NCBI GenBank assembly: GCA_964247975.1
Contig: CAXTWH010000014.1
Location: 43,197-107,196, forward strand
Direction: 5' to 3'
DNA: 64,000 nt
Origin: KBS-96 sp964247975
Lineage (GTDB): Bacteria > Acidobacteriota > Terriglobia > Bryobacterales > Bryobacteraceae
In this document: positions 8,333 through 18,186 of the stretch, in pieces
How the letters are laid out: every line of letters starts with the position of its first letter
How positions within the stretch are numbered: position 1 is the stretch's first letter
Position numbers and translations under genes: made by a program
The notes under the pieces: model-generated
The model's database searches: none
What the model saw: the letters and a program-made list of their open reading frames with translations, nothing else
What the model was told of the DNA's origin: nothing

Positions 8333-10573
8333 ATGAGTTCCGCTTCAGTTGTTGAGCCGCCCTACACAGGCAAACCCCTGAATCGAGTTGACGGGTTTAC
8401 AAAAGTAACTGGGCAGGCAAAGTACTGCGGTGATTTGTCCGCTCCTGATGCGGTTCACGCCGTGCTGGTGCAAAGCACCGTTGCTTGCGGAAGCATCAAC
8501 CGAATGGATGTGAAGCAAGCCTCCTCCGCTCCCGGAGTTCTGCTGGTTTTAACACACGAAAACTGCCCTGCCCTGCATCCTTTGCCGGAAGAATTTGTTT
8601 CCAGTTTTCCCGGGGAACGGCGCACACCTTTAGCAGACAACGAAATACACTACGCCGGCCAGCATATTGCGGTTGTGGCGGCAGCCACATTGGAACAAGC
8701 AGAAGATGCAGCTTCGCTCGTTCGTGTGGAATACAACCGGAAGAAGCCGATTCTCACACCGCTTGATAATCTGACCAATTCCTATCAGCCGGACCATTTC
8801 GCCAAGAACGAGGAGGAAAAATTGCAAGTGCTTCGCGGCGATCCGAAGAGCTTGACAAGCACAGTCAAGGTGGAACAAACCTATCAAACGCCGGTGCTGC
8901 ATCACAACCCCATTGAACCGTCTGCTACGGTAGCCTCCTGGACTGATGAGAATCAACTGACTTTATTCGACAGCACCCGCTGGCTGGACGGTTCGCGCAT
9001 GTTCGTGGCCCACATGCTGGGCTTGCCGGAATCGAGCGTTCGGGTAGTTTGCCCCTTGCTCGGCGGTGCATTCGGCTCCAAAGGGTTTCTTTGGCAGCAT
9101 GTGGTTCTGGCGGCTGTTGCGGCGAAAATGATGAAGCGTCCGGTAAAGCTGGTGCTGTCCCGGGAACAGATGTTCACTTCCGTAGGACATCGCCCGCAAA
9201 CCACCCAACAGCTTTCCTTAAGCACGGGCAGCAATGGACAACTGGCCGCAGTAGAACATCACGTGATTAATGAAACTTCCCCCATTGCTCATTTTGTGGA
9301 GCCTGCCGGTACGATGAGCCGCAATCTTTATCACTGTGAAAACGTAGCGATTTCGCATCGGGTGGCCGCGACAAACATAGCGACTCCTTGCTTTATGCGG
9401 GCTCCGGGTGAAGCGCCAGGCTTATTTGCTTTGGAAGCGGCGATGGATGAACTCGCGTATAAGCTCAACATGGACCCGCTTGCGCTGCGGCTGCAGAACT
9501 ACGCGGAAACCGATCTTCAGTTGAAAAAGCCCTGGTCGAGCAAACACCTGCGGGAATGCTACGGGCAAGGCGCGGAAATGTTCGGCTGGCACAAGCGTTC
9601 TGCCGCGCCCGGCTCCATGCGGCGCAATAATCATCTGGTTGGGTGGGGCATGGCCACAGCGGCTTACCCGGCACGCCGGATGGCTGCCACAGTGCAAGCG
9701 GTTTTATCGAAAGAAGGCAAAGCTGTTTTCTCCACTGCCTCTCACGAGATCGGCGGTGGAGTCTCAACTATCATGAGCCAGCTTGCCGCTGATGTCTTGG
9801 ATATTCCTATCGAGCAGATTGTTTTCCGCCTGGGCGATTCGGCTTTTCCGCAAGCGCCGGTAGCTGGTGCTTCGCAAACTTCGGCCAGCGTCGGCCCCGC
9901 CGTGCAACAAGCAGCCGCTCTGTTGAGGGAAAAGTTAATCCGATTAGCTATTGCGGATTCTGTTTCGCCATTATATGAGGCTGCACCCGACTCCATTGAA
10001 TTACAAAACGGTCAGTTACAACTAAAAAGTGATCCAACACGCCAGGAGCATTACACGGTAGTACTGAGCCGTATGCAGGCCCCGCAACTGCAAGCGGAAG
10101 CGAAAACAGAACAGGGAAAAGAAAAAGAGCAGTTTACGTTTGAATCTTTCGGCGCGCATTTTGCTGAAGTGCTGGTGGATCCGCAGCTCGGCCACATTCA
10201 AGTCAGCCGTTGGGTGGCGGTGTTGAACGGAGGCAAAATACTGAATACAAAAACCGCTCGCAGCCAAGTTTTAGGCGGCATTATTTTCGGTTTAGGAATG
10301 ACTCTACGCGAGCAAACCATTTATGATGGGCGCACTGGGCTTCCAGTAAACCCGAACCTTGCTGAATATCTGCTTCCTGTTAATGCCGACATTCCCAACA
10401 TAGATGTTTCGTTTGTTGATGTGCCGGATACCCGCTTCAATTCAACCGGCGCGCGCGGCATCGGAGAATTAGGCTTAACCGGAGTGCCTGCTGCCATTGC
10501 GAATGCTGTTTACCACGCCACCGGCAAGCGATTTTATGAACTGCCGATCACGCCGGATAAAGTAATGGCTTAA
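8333..10573 (+). CDS. Molybdenum hydroxylase large (molybdopterin-binding) subunit, YagR/PaoC-like
   Basis: This 746-residue protein belongs to the xanthine dehydrogenase/aldehyde oxidase family. It opens with the a/b-hammerhead domain (NRVDGFTKVTGQAKYCGDL), followed by molybdopterin-binding motifs GGAFGSKGF and FMRAPGEAPGLFALE, and ends with GARGIGELGLTGVPAAIANA, which carries the catalytic glutamate. The usual partners, a [2Fe-2S] subunit and an FAD subunit, are normally adjacent (paoA, paoB) but are absent here on either side, so electrons must pass to subunits encoded elsewhere or the protein is an orphan. ATG 8333 is preferred over GTG 8318; neither has a strong ribosome-binding site. 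A product of an aldehyde-oxidising complex is likely; the substrate cannot be told. Confidence 0.85.
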   Translation: MSSASVVEPPYTGKPLNRVDGFTKVTGQAKYCGDLSAPDAVHAVLVQSTVACGSINRMDVKQASSAPGVLLVLTHENCPALHPLPEEFVSSFPGERRTPLADNEIHYAGQHIAVVAAATLEQAEDAASLVRVEYNRKKPILTPLDNLTNSYQPDHFAKNEEEKLQVLRGDPKSLTSTVKVEQTYQTPVLHHNPIEPSATVASWTDENQLTLFDSTRWLDGSRMFVAHMLGLPESSVRVVCPLLGGAFGSKGFLWQHVVLAAVAAKMMKRPVKLVLSREQMFTSVGHRPQTTQQLSLSTGSNGQLAAVEHHVINETSPIAHFVEPAGTMSRNLYHCENVAISHRVAATNIATPCFMRAPGEAPGLFALEAAMDELAYKLNMDPLALRLQNYAETDLQLKKPWSSKHLRECYGQGAEMFGWHKRSAAPGSMRRNNHLVGWGMATAAYPARRMAATVQAVLSKEGKAVFSTASHEIGGGVSTIMSQLAADVLDIPIEQIVFRLGDSAFPQAPVAGASQTSASVGPAVQQAAALLREKLIRLAIADSVSPLYEAAPDSIELQNGQLQLKSDPTRQEHYTVVLSRMQAPQLQAEAKTEQGKEKEQFTFESFGAHFAEVLVDPQLGHIQVSRWVAVLNGGKILNTKTARSQVLGGIIFGLGMTLREQTIYDGRTGLPVNPNLAEYLLPVNADIPNIDVSFVDVPDTRFNSTGARGIGELGLTGVPAAIANAVYHATGKRFYELPITPDKVMA

Positions 10574-10697
10574 GAATTTGCATTTCTAACTGTTTTCCAA
10601 CAACCTGGAATTTTTTCTGAGAAACGATACCTATGCTGTTTTGTCACATCTCAGGTTGTTTGTCAGTTGGTTCACAAAGATAAAAAAGGATTTTTCC

Positions 10698-11801
10698 ATG
10701 TCATTCAGAAATACCTGTTTTTCGTTGGTTGCCCTTGGCTTGCTAACCGTGGCTGCTTCACAAGCGCAGGGGCCGAAAGGCGCAGCGGTCACCGAAGTTT
10801 ATAGCAACAATCAGTTTCAGCTCACAGGAATTAGTGTTTCGAAAACAGGTCGCTTGTTTGTTAATTTTCCGCGCTGGTCAGATCGATATATAAACGCAGT
10901 GGTGGAAGTGATGCGGGACGGCACAACCAAGCCGTTTCCTGACGAACACTGGAACCGCTGGGATTTAAAAATTCCTAACGCAGGTAAACAGTTTGTCTGC
11001 GTGCAAAGCGTAGTGGTGGACGATACAGACGCGCTTTGGGTGCTTGACCCTGCGGCCCCGCTGTTAGCCAGCGTTGTTCCCGGCGGAGCAAAACTGGTCA
11101 AAATCGACTTAGCAACAAATCAGGTCAGCCGTGTGATTCCGTTCAGCCCGGAGATAGCAAACGCCAGCAGCTATATGAACGACATACGGTTCGACACAAA
11201 GAAGAACGTAGCGTACATCACCGATAGCGGTAACGGCGGCATTGTGATTGTGGACCTCGCCACCGGCAACGCGCATCGCGCTCTGGATGGCGATCCTTCC
11301 GTAATGGTGGAAAAGGGCGTTGGTATTACCATCAACAACAAACCAGTACTGGGCCCGACCAAACAACCGCCGATGTTTAATTCCGATGGCATCGCCTTAT
11401 CGCCGGATGGAGAGTATTTGTACTACAAAGCAGTGACAGCGCGTTCCCTGTACCGGATAAAAACCAGTGTTCTTCGTGATGTAAGCGCTTCCCCGAAAAC
11501 TGTTTCGGCAGCGGTGGAAAGAGTAGCTACAACGTTTCCGACAGATGGGCTGTGGATGGATGGGCAAGGCCGTTTATACCTGAGCGCGCTTGAACAAAAT
11601 GGCGTTGTCAGGCTACTGCCGAATGGAAAACAAGAAACGGTAGTCACCGATCCTCGCATTCAATGGCCCGATACGTTTACTGAAGGACCGGACGGAGCAA
11701 TCTACATTACCACTTCGCATATTCATGAGTCACCTACATATAATCAGGGAGTTGAAAAGCGCAAACTGCCATTCGGTGTGTTCAAGTTCAAGCCGCAGTA
11801 A
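10698..11801 (+). CDS. Yellow/major royal jelly-like secreted beta-propeller protein
   Basis: This 367-residue protein has a signal peptide (CFSLVALGLLTVAASQAQG) and a six-bladed propeller of the Yellow/MRJP type, seen in GRLFVNFPRWSDR, ALWVLDPAAPLL, NDIRFDTKKNVAYITDSGN, IALSPDGEYLYYKAV and FTEGPDGAIYITTS. Bacterial members are often called gluconolactonase- or dopachrome-tautomerase-like, without proven reactions. ATG 10698 has AAAAGGA eight bases upstream. It follows the molybdenum hydroxylase gene by 124 bases on the same strand and might share its transcript. Its end lies four bases from the end of the convergent aldo/keto reductase gene. Confidence 0.82.
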   Translation: MSFRNTCFSLVALGLLTVAASQAQGPKGAAVTEVYSNNQFQLTGISVSKTGRLFVNFPRWSDRYINAVVEVMRDGTTKPFPDEHWNRWDLKIPNAGKQFVCVQSVVVDDTDALWVLDPAAPLLASVVPGGAKLVKIDLATNQVSRVIPFSPEIANASSYMNDIRFDTKKNVAYITDSGNGGIVIVDLATGNAHRALDGDPSVMVEKGVGITINNKPVLGPTKQPPMFNSDGIALSPDGEYLYYKAVTARSLYRIKTSVLRDVSASPKTVSAAVERVATTFPTDGLWMDGQGRLYLSALEQNGVVRLLPNGKQETVVTDPRIQWPDTFTEGPDGAIYITTSHIHESPTYNQGVEKRKLPFGVFKFKPQ

Positions 11802-11805
11802 ATCT

Positions 11806-12765
11806 CTAAGCAGATTTATCATCCGGATATTCTTCATCCGTAATTAGCTGACCAGACTGCACCCAAGTTTGATCCTGAATCGGCGCGAGTTTCTGCTGCA
11901 CCTCTTGAAGAACTTTGTGGTCCAGCGGTTTCGTAACGCTTTCGAGATTTCGCTGTAGTTCAGCAGTGGTCACCATGCCGACCAACGTTGTATGAATGCG
12001 TTGGTCGGCTAACGCAAACTGCAAGGCTAGGTCCGCCAAATCCTTGCCGTGTTCGCGGCAGAAAGCCGCTGTTTCGGCGCAAACCTGTTTTATCTTCTCT
12101 GAAGCTGGATGCCAGGAAGGTGGCCCATCGTTTGTCAACAACCCCATTGAAAGCGCAGCAGCATTAATCACTCCGATCTGTTCGCGTTCAAACCAAGGCA
12201 GCAAACGCTGCAAGCTGGTGTTGTTCAATGAATAATGGCAGTAAGACAAAAGCACATCAACGGTTGTTTTATTCAGGATTTCCGGATAAATTTTTAATGG
12301 AAATCCGGTAACGCCGACGAATCGCACTTTGCCTGCTTCCTGCAGTTTTCGCAATGCGGGTAAAGCTTCCTCAATCACCTGCGTCAGGCTGCCAAACTCA
12401 ATATCGTGGCACTGCACAATGTCCAGATAATCGACGCCAAGCCGCGCCAGACTTTCATCCACGCTTGATAGAGTGCGCGCAAAAGAAAAATCAAATTCGG
12501 CTTGACCGTAACGCCCGATTTTTGTTCCTAAGATGTAGCGGTCGCGGGAAATGCCGCGTAATGCCTCGCCTAATACCTTTTCTGAAAGCGTAAGCCCATA
12601 AAAGGGCGAAGTGTCATAGAAATTGATGCCGGCATCCAGAGCGGCATGAACCGTGCGGATGCATTCTTTTTTATTAACCTTCTGGAACACTCCTCCCAAA
12701 GGAGAACCGCCAAAGCTGAGGGTGGACACTTTTAGTCCTGTTTTGCCTAAAGTCCGATATTCCAT
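11806..12765 (-). CDS. Aldo/keto reductase, L-galactose/L-fucose dehydrogenase-like
   Basis: This is a 319-residue NAD(P)H-linked TIM-barrel oxidoreductase. The start MEYRTLGKTGLKVSTLSFGG is typical, and the catalytic tetrad is visible: Asp and Tyr in FYDTSPFYG, Lys in ILGTKIG and His in DIVQCHD. The sequence most resembles the L-galactose dehydrogenase subgroup, though substrate assignment within this family is unreliable. Its ATG lies three bases after the allophanate hydrolase stop, so it is the last gene of the urea/guanidine operon. Its role there is unclear; it may be a passenger. Confidence 0.87.
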   Translation of the reverse strand: MEYRTLGKTGLKVSTLSFGGSPLGGVFQKVNKKECIRTVHAALDAGINFYDTSPFYGLTLSEKVLGEALRGISRDRYILGTKIGRYGQAEFDFSFARTLSSVDESLARLGVDYLDIVQCHDIEFGSLTQVIEEALPALRKLQEAGKVRFVGVTGFPLKIYPEILNKTTVDVLLSYCHYSLNNTSLQRLLPWFEREQIGVINAAALSMGLLTNDGPPSWHPASEKIKQVCAETAAFCREHGKDLADLALQFALADQRIHTTLVGMVTTAELQRNLESVTKPLDHKVLQEVQQKLAPIQDQTWVQSGQLITDEEYPDDKSA

Positions 12766-12768
12766 AAT

Positions 12769-14583
12769 TTACAATGCGCCGGCCTTATTTGAAGCCAAGT
12801 AACTGCGCCAACCTCCATATCGCGTAATGTCAGGCATTCCATCGATAGCATAGGTTTCGCAGATGAAGCCTTTTACGATTTCTCCATCAGCCAAAACGCA
12901 GGACCCAATCGCTAAGGGCGGCGGAACTGCCGCCACAAAGCTGCCGAAATGTTTATCCGGCACTGCCCATACTTCCACCTCAATTCCCGGCCCTTGAAAG
13001 CCCGGTACGCGCACCAGCCCCGGCTTCAGTGGCTTAGTGTTAGTCAGCGCGAAACAGCGGTAATCGGCTGCAGTGCGGGTAGTCTGCAGCAGCACTGCGT
13101 TCCGTTCTGTTAACTGATAATTCAAAGGCTGTCCTGTCAAATGCGCGCCCACTACGGCCAGCTTGGTCCAACCCACTTCGCCATCCGGCGCACGGTAAGG
13201 CCGCGCTTCCGTTAATAACAGGATACGGGCTCCGCTGAATGAATTTCGATTTCTTTGTATCCGGTCCGCCAGAACCAGCAGATTCTGATCACTGAAAGCA
13301 GGCGCGATCAGCATTACGCCAAAAGCAAGCCCGTTCGAGTAGAAACCGGCAGGAACAGCAACCGCGCTCAGATCCAGCAAGTTCACAAAATTCGTGTAAT
13401 AGCCGAGGTTTGAATTGAGTTTTACCGGTTCTCTGTTGACTTGCTCAATCGTGTACGTGGTCGGTGCCGTTGGCAAAATTAAGACATCTATGCTTTGCCA
13501 GTATTCGCTTGTTTTCTGCGCCAAAAACTTCAAACGATATTCCGCCTGGTATGCTTCTGCCGCTGAGTAGTGTTCTGATTGAGTGATAATAGCCGCCACT
13601 GTTGGGTTTACATCAGCGTTGTGCGTTTTAACAAATTCCCCAACGGAAGCAAATCGCTCCGCTACATAGGGGCCGCCATACAATAATTCCGCCGCTTGCC
13701 GAAATGGAACAAAATCAATTTCGTGAATTTCTGATCCTTGTTCACGCAACCGCTTTACCGTATCGTTGAAAATCTTTTCCGCTTCATGATCCCCGAAAAA
13801 CTCAAGCTGTGAAGCATGTGGCACTCCGAACCGCACCGGCCTGATGGGAAGCGGCGGAGCGGCTGACCACTGGCGGCTATAAACGTCTTGTGCATCCCAA
13901 CCTTTTGCCGCATCAAATACTGCCGCTCCATCGGAAGCAGTCAGTGCAAAAATCGAAACGCAATCCAATGAACGGCAGGCTGGCACAACACCCGACATGC
14001 TTAATAAGCCGCGCGACGGTTTCAACCCGATTATGTTGTTGAATGCTGCCGGTACCCGGCCAGAACCCGCTGTATCAGTGCCAAGCGAAAAACTGACCAG
14101 CCCTTTCGCTACCGCCACCGCTGAACCTGAACTGGAACCGCCGGAAATGTAGTCAGGGTTGAACACAGAGGAACAAGCGCCATAAGGTGAGCGCGTTCCT
14201 ACCAGCCCGGTGGCAAACTGATCGAGGTTGGTTTTGCCGATTAAGATTGCTCCGGCATCAATCAATTTTTGCACCACAAACGCAGTACGCTCAGGAGTGT
14301 AGGCATATGCCGGGCAGCCTGCGGTTGTCAGCAGGCCGGCAACATCAATGTTGTCCTTTACCGCGAATGGAACGCCGTACAACGGTCCTGGATGCGCTCC
14401 TTGTATTGCACGCGCCCGCTCTATTGCTTCCTCACGCGGCACCAGCGAAATCCAGATCGGGTGTAGCAGCTCTTTTTCGATCCGGTCATAAATCTGGTGA
14501 ACTACCTGTTCCGGTTTGGCGCGTCCTGCTCGGTAGAAAGATTGAAGCAGCGAGATGGAAAGGTTCGCAAGGTGCTCTGTCAT
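12769..14583 (-). CDS. atzF: Allophanate hydrolase
   Basis: This 604-residue amidase-signature enzyme splits allophanate into two ammonia and two CO2. The catalytic Lys (about 76, in PFAVKDNIDVAG), cis-Ser (about 150, in GGSSSGSAV) and nucleophile Ser (about 174, in TDTAGSGRVPA) are all present. After about residue 460 comes the C-terminal domain typical of AtzF-type allophanate hydrolases (LAVVGAHLTGQPLNYQL, then VPGFQGPGIEVEVWAV). The ATG at 14583 overlaps the stop of the carboxylase gene as ATGA, so translation is coupled. Together with the carboxylase it completes the route from urea, or from guanidine via carboxyguanidine, to ammonia. Confidence 0.94.
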   Translation of the reverse strand: MTEHLANLSISLLQSFYRAGRAKPEQVVHQIYDRIEKELLHPIWISLVPREEAIERARAIQGAHPGPLYGVPFAVKDNIDVAGLLTTAGCPAYAYTPERTAFVVQKLIDAGAILIGKTNLDQFATGLVGTRSPYGACSSVFNPDYISGGSSSGSAVAVAKGLVSFSLGTDTAGSGRVPAAFNNIIGLKPSRGLLSMSGVVPACRSLDCVSIFALTASDGAAVFDAAKGWDAQDVYSRQWSAAPPLPIRPVRFGVPHASQLEFFGDHEAEKIFNDTVKRLREQGSEIHEIDFVPFRQAAELLYGGPYVAERFASVGEFVKTHNADVNPTVAAIITQSEHYSAAEAYQAEYRLKFLAQKTSEYWQSIDVLILPTAPTTYTIEQVNREPVKLNSNLGYYTNFVNLLDLSAVAVPAGFYSNGLAFGVMLIAPAFSDQNLLVLADRIQRNRNSFSGARILLLTEARPYRAPDGEVGWTKLAVVGAHLTGQPLNYQLTERNAVLLQTTRTAADYRCFALTNTKPLKPGLVRVPGFQGPGIEVEVWAVPDKHFGSFVAAVPPPLAIGSCVLADGEIVKGFICETYAIDGMPDITRYGGWRSYLASNKAGAL

Positions 14584-17500
14584 TGTTTTTCCTGCGGACG
14601 GTACACCAGCAATGGCTGCCCGGCTGTAACCATCGCACCCGACTGACAGAGAACATTTACTACTTGCCCCGCTTGCGGCGCAAGAACCGCGATTTCCATT
14701 TTCATGGCTTCCAGAATAAGAACGCGCTGGCCGGAGCTGACCGCGCTGCCGGAATCTGTTTCGAGCTTCCATACGGAGGCGGTAGCAGGCGAACGCAGCA
14801 CAGCGCAGCCAGGCGGGATTTCCTGTTCAGTATCTACCGGCGCATCCGTTTCTGCTTCTGTTTGGTTGAACTCGCCCTGCGCTGCCCATCGTGCGCGTTC
14901 CTCGGCAAAAGCTTCACTCTGCTGCGAACGGAACACTTGTATTTCGGCGTTGTTATCATCCAAAAACTTCTGATAATCGCGAAGGCGGAATTCCTCCTGC
15001 TCGATCTTCAGCTTCAGCCGCCCCAAAGGAAACTCGCGGCGCATGTGGAGCAGTTCATCGGCTTCCACCGGATAAAAACGAACCTGATCGAAAAAGCGAA
15101 GCAGCCAGGGCCTACCCGCCTCAAAGTCGGCAGTTGCCTTATAAGAATTCCACATCTGCACGGTGCGGCCCACAAACTGGTAGCCGCCCGGACCTTCCAT
15201 GCCGTACACGCACAGATACGCACCGCCGATGCCAACCGCGTTTTCGGGCGTCCAAGTACGCGCCGGATTGTATTTGGTAGTCACCAAACGGTGCCGTGGA
15301 TCAATCGGCGTAGCCACCGGCGCGCCCAGGTACACATCGCCCAAGCCCAGCACTAAATAACTGGCATTGAACACAATCCGGTGAACGTCTTCGATTGAGT
15401 TCAAACCGTTAATGCGGCGAATAAATTCCAGATTGCTCGGGCACCAGGGCGCATCGGGCCGCACTGAACTCATGTACCGGCGGATGGCCAACTGTGTGGC
15501 CGGGTCATCCCATGATAAGGGCAGATGAACAATTCTGGTGGGAACCGAAATATTGCCGGCGTCAGGCAGTTGATTCATTAATAGATCAATTTGCTTCAGC
15601 AGGCGATCGCGGCTGAGAATCCGGCTAGTGTAGTGAATCTGCAATGAGCGAATACCGGGAGTCAGCTCAATAATGCCCTCAATCGGGTTCTGTTCGAGTT
15701 GTTGCATCAGCGCATGAACGCGGAAGCGCAGCGCTAAATCAAGAACCGGCTGCCCAAACTCAATCAATAGGTATTTGTCGCCTGCCGCCCGGCAGGTGTA
15801 AGCGAGTTTGTTTTCCTGCCGCAGAACGGCGGGTTCAACCTCACCGGCATCTTCTTCCACCGTGGGAAGCGGCGCGGATAGAGTTTGAACGGAACGGTCT
15901 ACAGTGGTTTCCAGCGCACCAGCTTGCTCTTCTGTCAACCGAACGAAGTGAACGGAATCGCCGGGGCTAAGCTGCCCCATCTTCCAAAGCTCAGCGTCAA
16001 CAATCACCGCCGGACAAACGAACCCACCGAGGCTGGGGCCATCGGGACCAAGCAGAACCGGCATATCACCGGTAAAGTCAACGGAACCAATCGCATACGC
16101 ATTGTCGTGGATGTTGGAAGGGTGCAGCCCGGCTTCGCCTCCATCCTGCCGCGCCCAGCGAGGTTTCGGGCCGATGAGCCGCACCCCGGTACGGCTGGAA
16201 TTGTGGTGAACCCGCCACGGTGTAGCAAAGAACGCGGCGATATCTTCTTCGGTGAAGAAATCGGGAGCGCCGTGCGGACCATACAAAACTCCAACAGTCC
16301 AATTCTTGGTCAGGTTAGGCCGTGCTTCCGGCGGCAAACTAGGTGTAACTTCTGTTTGCTGTGGATCATTTCTCAGCGAAAGAATATCGCCCGTTCTTAA
16401 CTGCCGCCCGGCGGTTCCGCCGAAATTGCCAAGCGTGAAAGTGGTGGCGCTGCCCAGATAGCGCGGCGCGTCGAACCCGCCTTTCACCAGCAGATAAGTT
16501 CTCGCGCCGGGTCCATTTACTGGCCCCAGTTGCAACGTGCTTCCGGCGCTTACAGTGATCACGGTCCAAAGCGGAATCGCCGCGCCATCGAGCTTCGGCT
16601 GCATATCCGCGCCAGCTACCACAATCTGCATTTCCTGCAAAAATTGCAGCGAAGGACCAGCCAAAGTGCATTCCAGGCCCGGCGCTTCCACCGGATTTCC
16701 CAATAGTTGATTGCCTAAACGAAACGACAGCGAATCCATCGGACCGGAAGGCGGCACGCCTACCGCCCAATAGCCCAACCGCCCTGGGTACTCCTGCATG
16801 ATGGTGAGGACGCCCGGCTCCATCACGCGAACGGCGCGGGGTTGAAACGTGAAGTTGTCAAGCAGCCGGGTAGTGACTCCGCCTTCCACAAAACGCGAAT
16901 CGGCCACCACCGCTTGCAAAAAACTCAAGTTGGTTTCAATGCCGCTCAACCGGGTTTCCGTTAAAGCGCGTTGAAGTTTCAACAACGCTTCCGTTCGCGT
17001 TTCACCCCGCGTAATGATCTTTGCAAGTAAAGGATCATAAAACGGAGTCACTTCGCTGCCGGTTTCAATCCAGGTTTCACAGCGCGTATTAGGCGGAGGA
17101 ACAAATTCCGTCACGCGTCCACTCGATGGTTGAAAATCCTGCAATGGATTTTCGGCATACACGCGCACCTGCACCGAAGCGCCCTGGGGTTTCACCTGAA
17201 GTTGTGAAAGAGGCGGCAAGCTGCCATCGCCCAGTCGAACCATCCACTCCACGAGATCAATGCCGGTTACTTCTTCTGTGACGCCATGCTCCACTTGCAG
17301 CCGGGTGTTTACTTCCAGAAAATAAAACTGCTCGGTATCAGTGTCATAAATAAACTCCACGGTGCCTGCTGACCGGTAGTTCACCGATTGCATCACGCCG
17401 GTTGCTACCTGGTGCAGATGCTCGCGCACCGAGTCCGCCAGAAACGGCGCAGGGGTTTCTTCAATCACCTTTTGGTTACGGCGTTGAACGGAACAGTCCC

Positions 17501-18176
17501 GTTCGCCCAGGGCAATCACTTCCCCTTGCCCATCGCCAAAAATCTGCACTTCAATGTGCCGCCCGCGAGCTACAAATTTTTCCAGGTAAATGCCGGAGCC
17601 TTTGAAGTGCGTTTCGCTCAACCGCAGCACGGATTGGTAAGCATCGCGGAGTTCCGCCTCGTTCTGGCATAAGCGCATCCCGATGCCGCCGCCGCCGCCA
17701 GCACTTTTCAGCATCACCGGATAGCCGATGCGCGCTGCTTCCCTTACTGCTTGCTCCGCATCGCCCAATAAACCGGTTCCCGGTAGAATCGGCGCTTGGC
17801 AGTTAATCGCAATGTCACGCGCCGTATTCTTTAATCCGAACTGGCGGATTTGTTCCGGCATCGGCCCTAGAAACACTAAACCTGCTGTTTCACAGGCTTG
17901 CGCGAAATCAGGATTTTCGCTTAGAAAGCCATAACCAGGATGAACAGCTTGCGCACCCGTTTTGGAAGCGGCAGCCAGAATCGCTTCTGCGTTCAGATAA
18001 CTTTGCGCGGCAGGCGCAGGTCCGATGCAAACCGCTTCTCCCGCCATTTCCACGTGCTTCGCGCCAGCATCCGCTTCGGAATAAACTGCTACCGGCGCAA
18101 TGCTTAATTTCCGCAGCGTGCGCATAATGCGGCAAGCCACCACGCCGCGATTAGCGATTAAAACTTTCTGAAACAA
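14580..18176 (-). CDS. Biotin-dependent urea/guanidine carboxylase
   Basis: This protein of about 1198 residues makes the carboxylated nitrogen compound consumed by allophanate hydrolase. Domains in order: biotin carboxylase (KVLIANRGVVACRI; ATP-grasp KSAGGGGGIGMRL; NTRLQVEHGVTEEV), the two carboxyltransferase halves (EPGVLTIMQEYPGRLGYWAV; later LLIEFGQPVLDLALRFRVHA), then a biotinyl domain with LILEAMKMEIAVLAP. A TTG at 18176 is chosen: it has GAGGA upstream and aligns with the usual family start. An ATG at 18209 would overlap the preceding gene and add an odd tail. In Pseudomonas syringae an enzyme encoded with the same DUF1989 partners was shown to act on guanidine rather than urea, so the substrate here is open. 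Confidence 0.93.
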   Translation of the reverse strand: MFQKVLIANRGVVACRIMRTLRKLSIAPVAVYSEADAGAKHVEMAGEAVCIGPAPAAQSYLNAEAILAAASKTGAQAVHPGYGFLSENPDFAQACETAGLVFLGPMPEQIRQFGLKNTARDIAINCQAPILPGTGLLGDAEQAVREAARIGYPVMLKSAGGGGGIGMRLCQNEAELRDAYQSVLRLSETHFKGSGIYLEKFVARGRHIEVQIFGDGQGEVIALGERDCSVQRRNQKVIEETPAPFLADSVREHLHQVATGVMQSVNYRSAGTVEFIYDTDTEQFYFLEVNTRLQVEHGVTEEVTGIDLVEWMVRLGDGSLPPLSQLQVKPQGASVQVRVYAENPLQDFQPSSGRVTEFVPPPNTRCETWIETGSEVTPFYDPLLAKIITRGETRTEALLKLQRALTETRLSGIETNLSFLQAVVADSRFVEGGVTTRLLDNFTFQPRAVRVMEPGVLTIMQEYPGRLGYWAVGVPPSGPMDSLSFRLGNQLLGNPVEAPGLECTLAGPSLQFLQEMQIVVAGADMQPKLDGAAIPLWTVITVSAGSTLQLGPVNGPGARTYLLVKGGFDAPRYLGSATTFTLGNFGGTAGRQLRTGDILSLRNDPQQTEVTPSLPPEARPNLTKNWTVGVLYGPHGAPDFFTEEDIAAFFATPWRVHHNSSRTGVRLIGPKPRWARQDGGEAGLHPSNIHDNAYAIGSVDFTGDMPVLLGPDGPSLGGFVCPAVIVDAELWKMGQLSPGDSVHFVRLTEEQAGALETTVDRSVQTLSAPLPTVEEDAGEVEPAVLRQENKLAYTCRAAGDKYLLIEFGQPVLDLALRFRVHALMQQLEQNPIEGIIELTPGIRSLQIHYTSRILSRDRLLKQIDLLMNQLPDAGNISVPTRIVHLPLSWDDPATQLAIRRYMSSVRPDAPWCPSNLEFIRRINGLNSIEDVHRIVFNASYLVLGLGDVYLGAPVATPIDPRHRLVTTKYNPARTWTPENAVGIGGAYLCVYGMEGPGGYQFVGRTVQMWNSYKATADFEAGRPWLLRFFDQVRFYPVEADELLHMRREFPLGRLKLKIEQEEFRLRDYQKFLDDNNAEIQVFRSQQSEAFAEERARWAAQGEFNQTEAETDAPVDTEQEIPPGCAVLRSPATASVWKLETDSGSAVSSGQRVLILEAMKMEIAVLAPQAGQVVNVLCQSGAMVTAGQPLLVYRPQEKQ

Positions 18177-18186
18177 AAGGGTCCTC

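Noticed and set aside
14187..15356. Long plus-strand open frame across the atzF/carboxylase junction
   Set aside because: It is opposite two well-supported genes and has the composition of a complementary-strand shadow.
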